A DNA stretch of 13,552 nt from an uncultured Bordetella sp. (GTDB lineage: Bacteria; Pseudomonadota; Gammaproteobacteria; Burkholderiales; Burkholderiaceae_B): contig CALGFL010000293.1 of NCBI GenBank assembly GCA_937881145.1, positions 1 through 13,552 on the forward strand, written 5' to 3'. Made by a program: the position numbers and the translations under genes. Under the pieces are notes generated by a model. The model was not told where the DNA came from. It ran no database searches and saw nothing but the letters and a program-made list of their open reading frames with translations. Position 1 is the stretch's first letter. Every line of letters starts with the position of its first letter. Below, in pieces: positions 6,092 to 13,552 of the stretch.

Positions 6092-6633
6092 CCGTCACCG
6101 ACTCCGCCATCGCTCCGAACGACGCGCTGCAGACCCTGTGCGCCGCCACCGACCAGGCCGAGCAGACTGCCGCCTCGACCCTGCTGCTGCATATGGCCGC
6201 GCACCTGAGACAGGCCGACAAGCTGCTGGACGCCCTGCCGCAAGCCCTGCGCGCCGGCTCGCCCGACAACTACTGCCGCCACGTGGCCTACGCCGATCCG
6301 AGCGGCCGCTTCACCATCGTCTACCTGGTATGGCGTCCGGGCCAGCATAGCCCCGTGCACGGCCACAAGACCTGGTGCGCCTACCGTGTGCTGCAAGGCG
6401 AGCTGTCGGAAACGCTCTACCACTGGAACCCGGCCACCCAGGCCCTGTCGGTCAACGGCGAGGTCACCCGCAAGCCCGGCGACATCTTCACCGCCATCCC
6501 CGGCCTGCAGCAGACCCACCGCCTGGGCAACAGCGGCAACGAAGTGGCCATCACCCTGCATATCTACGGCGTCGCCGAAGAAAACATCGCCACCGGCGTA
6601 AACCTGCTCCCGCCGCAGCCCCTGCTGCAATAG
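6085..6633 (+). CDS. Cysteine dioxygenase family protein
   Basis: A 182-residue cupin of the thiol dioxygenase family, which adds O2 to the thiol of cysteine to give cysteine sulfinate in the cytoplasm using non-haem Fe(II). The iron ligands are visible as His92 and His94 in HSPVHGHKTWC and His145 in QQTHRLGN. Arg65 (NYCRH) is at the place where cysteine-specific enzymes have the carboxylate-binding Arg; related 3-mercaptopropionate dioxygenases have Gln there. Cys98 and Tyr161 lie near the positions that form the Cys-Tyr crosslink of mammalian enzymes. Length is normal for the family. ATG 6085 has only a poor ribosome-binding site; translation may be coupled to the leader frame at 6056-6091. 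The gene is divergent from the DecR-like regulator and converges on secA. No T-tract terminator serves this strand. Cysteine is the most likely substrate. Confidence 0.9.
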   Translation: MLTVTDSAIAPNDALQTLCAATDQAEQTAASTLLLHMAAHLRQADKLLDALPQALRAGSPDNYCRHVAYADPSGRFTIVYLVWRPGQHSPVHGHKTWCAYRVLQGELSETLYHWNPATQALSVNGEVTRKPGDIFTAIPGLQQTHRLGNSGNEVAITLHIYGVAEENIATGVNLLPPQPLLQ

Positions 6634-6691
6634 ACAAGAAGTGGAAGAAGCGCTCCGGCTTGCGACGCCGCGCGCTGGGCAGCCTCGGCGC

Positions 6692-6727
6692 CTAAAGAAA
6701 ATGGCCGGCGCAGAAGCCCCGGCCATT
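6692..6727 (-). terminator. Rho-independent terminator of secA
   Basis: On the minus strand AATGGCCGG (6727 inward) pairs with CCGGCCATT in a 9-bp GC-rich stem around a 10-nt loop, followed directly by TTTCTTT. It lies 43 nt after the secA stop codon. The plus-strand side lacks a T-tract, so it should not stop transcription from the dioxygenase gene. Confidence 0.8.
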
Positions 6728-6770
6728 CAACAGGCCATCCTCCAGTCAGCAGGAAGCTAGCTGGCAGCGA

Positions 6771-9500
<2,730 letters not shown>

Positions 9501-9532
9501 GCGTCTCGGTACGGCACGAAGGGAAACGGACA

Positions 9533-9538
9533 AGTGTA
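9533..9538 (-). promoter_or_regulatory. Candidate -10 element for secA
   Basis: TACACT on the minus strand (4/6 to consensus) would start transcription near 9526, about 26 nt before the secA ATG. No good -35 hexamer is found 16-18 bp upstream. Confidence 0.25.
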
Positions 9539-9588
9539 GCGCACCCGGGTCATGAAGCTTTTGCGGTCACTCCGAGCTATGTAGGGGC

Positions 9589-9594
9589 ATAATC
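9589..9594 (+). promoter_or_regulatory. Candidate -10 element for the DUF721/DciA-like gene
   Basis: CATAAT matches the -10 consensus at 5/6 positions and would give a start near 9601, leaving an 18-nt leader before ATG 9619. The -35 region (GTCACT at 17-bp spacing) is poor. Confidence 0.35.
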
Positions 9595-9618
9595 ACGTTC
9601 ATCAAGCCCTTTACGCAC

Positions 9619-10107
9619 ATGAACAAGCCTTTTTCTCCGCGTTCCAGGACAGGCCGACGCCAGGAAACCGCCCTGTCCTGGCTGGGCCATGATGCGCGCG
9701 GCGCTGGGGTGCTGGCCACGGCGCAGCGCCATCTGCAGATCCAGCAGGCCCTGGCCGCGCTGCTGCCGCGGGGCGTGGGCGAGGTTTGCGCGGTCATCAA
9801 GTTGGACAATCGGCGTCTGGAACTGGCGGTGCCGGGCCCGGCCTATGCCGCCAAGCTGCGGCAGATGGCGCCCAGCCTGGCCCAGGCGCTGACCGGGCGC
9901 GGCTGGCTGCTCGATGAGATCGCGGTGAGGGTGCAGGCGGGGATGCCGCGTCCGGGCAGCCGCGCGGCGCATCCGCCCAAATTGGCGCAGCCCCTGGGAG
10001 CGCAAGCGTTGGACGCTTTCGACGAGTTGGGGAAGGCAGTGCGGCCCGGGCCTTTGGCCGATGCGATCGCGCGCTTGCTGGCGCATCATGGGCATCATCG
10101 GTCTTGA
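9619..10107 (+). CDS. dciA: DUF721 domain protein, DciA-like
   Basis: A 162-residue basic protein with one DUF721 domain at about 15-105; the strand-helix part is VCAVIKLDNRRLELAVPGPA followed by AAKLRQMAPSLAQAL. It is then followed by a low-complexity, Pro/Ala-rich tail. In bacteria lacking DnaC/DnaI, DciA proteins of this family help load the replicative helicase DnaB. The location between lpxC and secA matches that of dciA in Pseudomonas, which supports the assignment; here the gene is on the opposite strand from both neighbours. ATG 9619 has no clear Shine-Dalgarno sequence. It ends in a bidirectional terminator shared with lpxC. The family call is firm; the helicase-loading role is by analogy. 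Confidence 0.75.
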   Translation: MNKPFSPRSRTGRRQETALSWLGHDARGAGVLATAQRHLQIQQALAALLPRGVGEVCAVIKLDNRRLELAVPGPAYAAKLRQMAPSLAQALTGRGWLLDEIAVRVQAGMPRPGSRAAHPPKLAQPLGAQALDAFDELGKAVRPGPLADAIARLLAHHGHHRS

Positions 10108-10180
10108 GCCGTCTTGAGTTTTTACCCGGACCGCTTTTTGAGTTCTTAAGGCGCCCGGGTTCATAGCGAAACGCCAAACA

Positions 10181-10206
10181 AAAAACGCCGCATCGGCGGC
10201 GCTTTT
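10181..10206. terminator. Bidirectional intrinsic terminator between the dciA-like gene and lpxC
   Basis: A 6-bp GC stem (CGCCGC at 10186-10191 with GCGGCG at 10196-10201) closes on an ATCG loop. It is flanked by AAAAA on the left and TTTT on the right, which extend the pairing after one mismatch. Each strand therefore reads a hairpin followed by a T-tract, serving both converging genes. Confidence 0.8.
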
Positions 10207-10221
10207 GTCTGATGGCGAAGC

Positions 10222-11148
10222 CTAGGCTTGCGCCAGCTTCCAGCCGCGGAACGCGGCGGGGGCTTCGGCTTGGGATTCGTAGGTGACGATTTCCCAGGCG
10301 CTTTGGTCGGCCATCAGCATGCGCGACAACTGGTTGTTGAGCGCGTGGCCCGATTTGTTGGCCACGTAGCGGGCCACCAGAGGCTTGCCCAGCAGGTACA
10401 GGTCGCCGATGGCATCGAGGATCTTGTGCTTGACGAACTCGTCGTCGTAGCGCAGGCCGTCGTTGTTGAGCACGCGGTACTCGTCCATGACGATGGCGTT
10501 GTCCAGGCTGCCGCCGCGCGCCAGGCCCATGGAGCGCAGGGCCTCGACCTCATTGACGAAGCCGAAGGTGCGCGCGCGGGCGATTTCGCGAGTGTACGAG
10601 TGCGTCGCGAAGTCGACTTCGGCGAAGTTGGCCGTGGAATCGATGGCCGGGTGCTGGAAGTCGATGGAAAAGGCCAGAGCGAAACCTTCATGCGGCTCCA
10701 GGCGGGCCCATTTGGCGTTGGGGCCTTCGCCCTCGCGCACCTCGACGGGCTTCTTGACCCGGATGAAGCGCTTTGGCGCGTTCTGTTCGACGATGCCGGC
10801 CGAGCGCAGCAGGTAAACGAAGGTCGCCGCGCTACCGTCCATGATGGGGACTTCTTCGGCGGTGATGTCGATGTGCAGGTTGTCGATGCCCAGACCGGCC
10901 AGCGCCGACATCAGGTGCTCGACCGTGGAAACGCGCACATTGCCTTTCTGCAGCACCGACGCCATGCGGGTGTCGCCCACGCCGTCCGCGCGGGCGGGCA
11001 GGTCGACGACCTCGGGCAGGTCGGTGCGGTGAAACACGATACCGGTATTCGCTTCGGCAGGACGCAGGACGAGTTCGACCCTGCGTCCGGAGTGGACGCC
11101 CACGCCGGTCGTACGGACGAGATTCTGGATGCTGCGCTGGCGGAACAT
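10222..11148 (-). CDS. lpxC: UDP-3-O-acyl-N-acetylglucosamine deacetylase LpxC
   Basis: Zn2+-dependent enzyme that removes the acetyl group from UDP-3-O-acyl-GlcNAc, the committed step of lipid A synthesis, in the cytoplasm. The 308-residue protein has the expected residues: Glu77-His78 in [15 protein letters not shown], His241 and Asp245 in HKILDAIGD (with His78 the zinc ligands), and His268 in SGHALNNQ. The length matches the family (E. coli 305 aa). ATG 11148 starts the canonical MFRQRSIQN; an ATG 13 codons upstream (11187) overlaps the likely -10 element and is not used. It follows ftsZ on the same strand after 224 bp, the usual end of the division and cell wall cluster, and probably has its own promoter. 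In enterobacteria LpxC amount is set by FtsH proteolysis; the C-terminus here (KLAQA) differs in detail. Confidence 0.97.
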   Translation of the reverse strand: MFRQRSIQNLVRTTGVGVHSGRRVELVLRPAEANTGIVFHRTDLPEVVDLPARADGVGDTRMASVLQKGNVRVSTVEHLMSALAGLGIDNLHIDITAEEVPIMDGSAATFVYLLRSAGIVEQNAPKRFIRVKKPVEVREGEGPNAKWARLEPHEGFALAFSIDFQHPAIDSTANFAEVDFATHSYTREIARARTFGFVNEVEALRSMGLARGGSLDNAIVMDEYRVLNNDGLRYDDEFVKHKILDAIGDLYLLGKPLVARYVANKSGHALNNQLSRMLMADQSAWEIVTYESQAEAPAAFRGWKLAQA

Positions 11149-11185
11149 GGCTGGAATACGGATTGATGCTATTTTGTAAGGTCGC

Positions 11186-11191
11186 ATTGTA
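11186..11191 (-). promoter_or_regulatory. Candidate -10 element for lpxC
   Basis: TACAAT on the minus strand matches the -10 consensus at 5/6 positions and puts the start near 11179, giving a leader of about 31 nt before ATG 11148. The -35 (TGGCGC at 17 bp) is poor. It overlaps the ATG at 11187, which argues against that codon as the start of translation. Confidence 0.4.
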
Positions 11192-11274
11192 GCCCGGGCA
11201 GTGCTCTTGCGCCACCTATACGTCCCTTTTTGACCATCAATTACTTCATCTCATTACCACTGCGGCGATCGGCC

Positions 11275-11330
11275 AAAACCGCGGCGGACGCTCCGGCCGC
11301 GGCCCACCCTGGGGGAGGCGGACCGCGGTT
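11275..11330 (-). terminator. Possible ftsZ terminator, GC-rich inverted repeat with short T-tract
   Basis: On the minus strand AACCGCGG (11330-11323) pairs with CCGCGGTT (11284-11277), and the stem runs into TTTT (11278-11275) before GGCC. The 38-nt loop holds further pairing potential, including the palindrome GGCCGCGGCC (11295-11304). It begins about 43 nt after the ftsZ stop codon. The large loop and short T-tract make it a weak terminator model. Confidence 0.3.
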
Positions 11331-11347
11331 GAGGGAGGTATTGCGCG

Positions 11348-11363
11348 CCCCGGCGAACCGGGG
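11348..11363. repeat. Perfect 6-bp hairpin just after ftsZ
   Basis: CCCCGG (11348-11353) and CCGGGG (11358-11363) flank CGAA; in the minus-strand transcript the loop is UUCG. It starts about 10 nt after the ftsZ stop codon. No T-tract follows on that strand, so it is more likely a 3' stabilising or processing hairpin than an intrinsic terminator. Confidence 0.5.
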
Positions 11364-11372
11364 TTTGCCGAC

Positions 11373-12548
11373 TTAATCGGCCTGTTTGCGCAGGAAGGCC
11401 GGGATGTCGAAGTGATCCATACCCGAGCTTTCCAGCGCGCGCACCTGGGCCGAGGCCTGGCTGCGCGGGTTGCGCATCACCGAGGGTACGTCCATGCCGC
11501 GGTAGTCGCCTTGCGGCGCCACGGCGTAGGCCATGTTGTCGGTGCCGGTGCGCAACTCGGCGGCCACGGTCTGGACCAGTTGCGGGCGCGCCGCGGCCTT
11601 GCCCAGGCCGGTGGCGACCACGGTGACGCGCAGGTTCTCACCCATGGACTCGTCGTAGGCGGTGCCGAAGATCACGGTGGCGTCGTCCGAAGCGTAGCTG
11701 CGGATGGTTTCCATGATCTCGCGGGTTTCGCGCATCTTCAGCGAGCGGCTGGCGGTGATGTTGACCAGCACGCCGCGGGCGCCGTTCAGGTCCACGCCTT
11801 CCAGCAGCGGGCAGGCGATGGCCTTCTCGGCCGCATTGCGGGCGCGGTCGGCGCCGCTGGCGACGGCCGTGCCCATCATGGCCTGGCCCTGCTCGCCCAT
11901 GATCGTCTTGACGTCTTCGAAGTCGACGTTGACGTTGCCTTCGACGTTGATGATTTCGGCAATGCCGGCGCAGGCGTTATGCAGGATGTCGTCGGCCGAC
12001 TTGAAGCAGTCTTCCTGCGTGGCGTCCTCGTCCATCAGATCGTACAGGTTCTCGTTGAGCACCACGATGAGCGAATGCACGTGCTTGGCCAGTTCGCCGA
12101 TGCCCTCTTCGGCCATCTTCATGCGCTTGTTGCCTTCGAACGTGAAGGGCTTGGTCACCACGCCCACCGTCAGAATGCCCAGCTCCTTGGCCACCTCGGC
12201 AACCACGGGGCCTGCGCCCGTGCCGGTGCCGCCGCCCATGCCGGCGGTGATGAACACCATGTGCGCGCCGTTGAGCGCCGCGCGGATTTCTTCGCGGGCG
12301 GTTTCAGCGGCGGAGCGGCCCTGCTCGGGCTTGGCGCCGGCGCCAAGGCCGGTGCGGCCCAGGCGGATCTGCACCGGCGCGTTGGTCGCGGCCAGGGCTT
12401 GGGCATCGGTGTTGGCGCAGATGAAGTCCACGCCGTTCACACCGCTGCGGATCATGTGCGACACGGCATTGCCGCCCGCGCCACCCACGCCGACCACCTT
12501 GATGACGGTCCCCTTCGTGCTGCTCTCAAGCATTTCGAAATTCATCAT
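11373..12548 (-). CDS. ftsZ: Cell division protein FtsZ
   Basis: Tubulin-like GTPase that assembles the division ring at midcell. The 391-residue product shows the GTP-binding region VGVGGAGGNAV (20-30), the tubulin signature GGGTGTGAG (105-113) and the T7 synergy loop NVDFED (207-212) with the catalytic Asp209 and Asp212. A variable linker of about 60 residues follows. The C-terminal peptide DHFDIPAFLRKQAD (378-391) is the FtsA/ZipA binding tail. I chose ATG 12548 because a GGGAG ribosome-binding site lies 8 nt upstream; a GTG two codons earlier is too close to it, and the next ATG (12545) is slightly farther. It lies 179 bp downstream of ftsA, a long gap for this pair, which contains a 47-bp imperfect inverted repeat and possibly an ftsZ promoter. 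Confidence 0.98.
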   Translation of the reverse strand: MMNFEMLESSTKGTVIKVVGVGGAGGNAVSHMIRSGVNGVDFICANTDAQALAATNAPVQIRLGRTGLGAGAKPEQGRSAAETAREEIRAALNGAHMVFITAGMGGGTGTGAGPVVAEVAKELGILTVGVVTKPFTFEGNKRMKMAEEGIGELAKHVHSLIVVLNENLYDLMDEDATQEDCFKSADDILHNACAGIAEIINVEGNVNVDFEDVKTIMGEQGQAMMGTAVASGADRARNAAEKAIACPLLEGVDLNGARGVLVNITASRSLKMRETREIMETIRSYASDDATVIFGTAYDESMGENLRVTVVATGLGKAAARPQLVQTVAAELRTGTDNMAYAVAPQGDYRGMDVPSVMRNPRSQASAQVRALESSGMDHFDIPAFLRKQAD

Positions 12549-12606
12549 GATCACTACTCCCTCGTTCCTAAAGACAAATCACAAAAGTCCCCAACTAGCT
12601 GTGAAT

Positions 12607-12653
12607 CGCCTCAAAACAGGTGCCGATCGTCGATCCGCACCGGTTTTGAAGCG
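12607..12653. repeat. 47-bp imperfect inverted repeat in the ftsA-ftsZ gap
   Basis: Arms at 12607-12629 and 12631-12653 (23 nt each) flank a single T at 12630. Twenty of 23 positions are perfectly complementary and one further position can form a G-U pair in RNA. The arms contain TCAAAAC and GTTTTGA. No T-tract follows on the minus strand, so it does not look like an intrinsic terminator. It lies 59 bp upstream of the ftsZ ATG, and in the ftsA-ftsZ transcript it would form a long, stable hairpin. Confidence 0.75.
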
Positions 12654-12727
12654 CCTCTTCGGAGCCCGCCCCGCGCCGTTAGGCCCGGTCTCGCTCCCGG
12701 CGGTACTAGAAACCCCGCCGCTCCTGC

Positions 12728-13552
12728 TTAATTCATGAACCATTCCTTCATGCGCCCCAGCACCGATTTGAAGTTGCCGGCCTGATGCGCCACTTTGCGG
12801 CCGCGCAGGCGCTGCATGCGGGCCTCTTGCAGCAGGCCCATCACGGTGGAAAACCGCGGGTTGTGCATCACGTCGGCCAGGCTGCCCTCATACTCGGGCA
12901 CGGCCACGCGCACGGGCTTGAGAAACACGTCTTCGGCCAGTTCGATCATGCCGGGCAGCTGCGCGGTGCCGCCGGTGAGCACCACGCCCGACGCCAGCAG
13001 ATCTTCATAGCCCGATTCGCGCACCACTTGTTGCACGAGATTGAAGAGCTCTTCGACGCGAGGTTCGATCACCGCGCCCAGCGCTTGGCGCTTGACCTGG
13101 CGCGGGCCGCGATCCCCCAGGCCGGGCACTTCGACGGTTTCTTCGGGGCTCGCCAGCACTTGCTTGGCCACGCCGTAGCGCAGCTTGATTTCTTCCGCAT
13201 CCGGCGTGGGCGTGCGCAGCATGGCTGCGATGTCGTTGGTGATCTGGTCGCCGGCGATCGGAATGACCGCGGTATGGCGGATGGCGCCGCCGGTGAAGAT
13301 CGCCACGTCCGTGGTGCCGCCGCCGATATCGACCAGCACCACGCCCAACTCTTTCTCGTCGGAAGTCAGGCAGGCCAGGCTGGAAGCCAACGGTTGCAAA
13401 ATCAGGTCCTGCACTTCCAGGCCGCAGCGGCGCACGCACTTGACGATGTTCTGCGCGGCGCTGACCGCGCCCGTGACGATGTGCACACGCACTTCCAGAC
13501 GCATGCCGCTCATGCCGATGGTCTCGCGGATGTCTTCCTGGGCATGGACGAT
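12728..13552 (-). CDS. ftsA: Cell division protein FtsA, C-terminal part
   Basis: Actin-like protein that anchors FtsZ filaments to the inner membrane and recruits later division proteins. Only the last 274 residues lie in the window; the gene continues past the right edge. Visible are the SHS2/FtsA-type stretch with MSGMRLEVRVHIVTG (14-28 of the fragment), the phosphate-binding loop VLVDIGGGTTDVAIF (72-86) and the adenosine motif VVLTGGTAQLPG. The last dozen residues (SVLGRMKEWFMN) can form the amphipathic helix that binds the membrane. The frame is open to the window edge, so the ATG codons at 13513 and 13504 are internal. It lies upstream of ftsZ on the same strand, as in most proteobacteria. 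Confidence 0.97.
   Translation of the reverse strand: MVHAQEDIRETIGMSGMRLEVRVHIVTGAVSAAQNIVKCVRRCGLEVQDLILQPLASSLACLTSDEKELGVVLVDIGGGTTDVAIFTGGAIRHTAVIPIAGDQITNDIAAMLRTPTPDAEEIKLRYGVAKQVLASPEETVEVPGLGDRGPRQVKRQALGAVIEPRVEELFNLVQQVVRESGYEDLLASGVVLTGGTAQLPGMIELAEDVFLKPVRVAVPEYEGSLADVMHNPRFSTVMGLLQEARMQRLRGRKVAHQAGNFKSVLGRMKEWFMN

Noticed and set aside
9501..9618. A SecM-like arrest peptide upstream of secA
   Set aside because: The 118 bp upstream of secA encode no secretion leader or arrest motif, and the neighbouring gene is on the other strand.

Overview
The window is a high-GC chromosomal segment from a betaproteobacterium. The ftsA-ftsZ-lpxC order, a DUF721/DciA gene between lpxC and secA, and the character of the proteins fit Burkholderiales, most likely Alcaligenaceae (Bordetella or Achromobacter). 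The genus is inferred from gene order and protein resemblance, not from a search. I see no insertion sequence, phage gene, tRNA, rRNA or CRISPR array.

Layout, left to right. (1) 1-638, minus: N-terminal part of a family 31 glycoside hydrolase, cut by the window edge. (2) 639-839: a short gap holding a candidate promoter and terminator pair on the plus strand, possibly a small RNA. (3) 840-2699, minus: mnmC, the bifunctional tRNA wobble-uridine enzyme. (4) 2816-3688, plus: inositol monophosphatase family protein. (5) 3805-5440, plus: an M20D amidohydrolase followed 28 bp later by a YciA-type acyl-CoA thioesterase, probably one operon. (6) 5498-5956, minus: an Lrp/AsnC regulator closely resembling E. 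coli DecR, divergent from (7) 6085-6633, plus: cysteine dioxygenase. (8) 6771-9500, minus: secA. (9) 9619-10107, plus: a DUF721/DciA-like gene. (10) 10222-11148, minus: lpxC. (11) 11373-12548, minus: ftsZ. (12) 12728-13552, minus: the C-terminal 274 residues of ftsA, running off the right edge.

The right half is core cell biology: division (FtsA, FtsZ), the committed step of lipid A synthesis (LpxC), probable replicative helicase loading (DciA-like) and preprotein translocation (SecA). The left half is metabolic. Its most interesting part is the centre: a DecR-like, presumably cysteine-sensing regulator sits back to back with cysteine dioxygenase, with an imperfect AT-rich dyad between them. 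An 11-codon leader frame ends in a Cys codon that overlaps the dioxygenase start codon. An AT-rich motif upstream of the regulator recurs upstream of the M20D/thioesterase pair. These signals suggest, but do not prove, a small cysteine-responsive circuit. Two other non-coding structures stand out: a 47-bp imperfect inverted repeat between ftsA and ftsZ, and a clean bidirectional terminator between dciA and lpxC.
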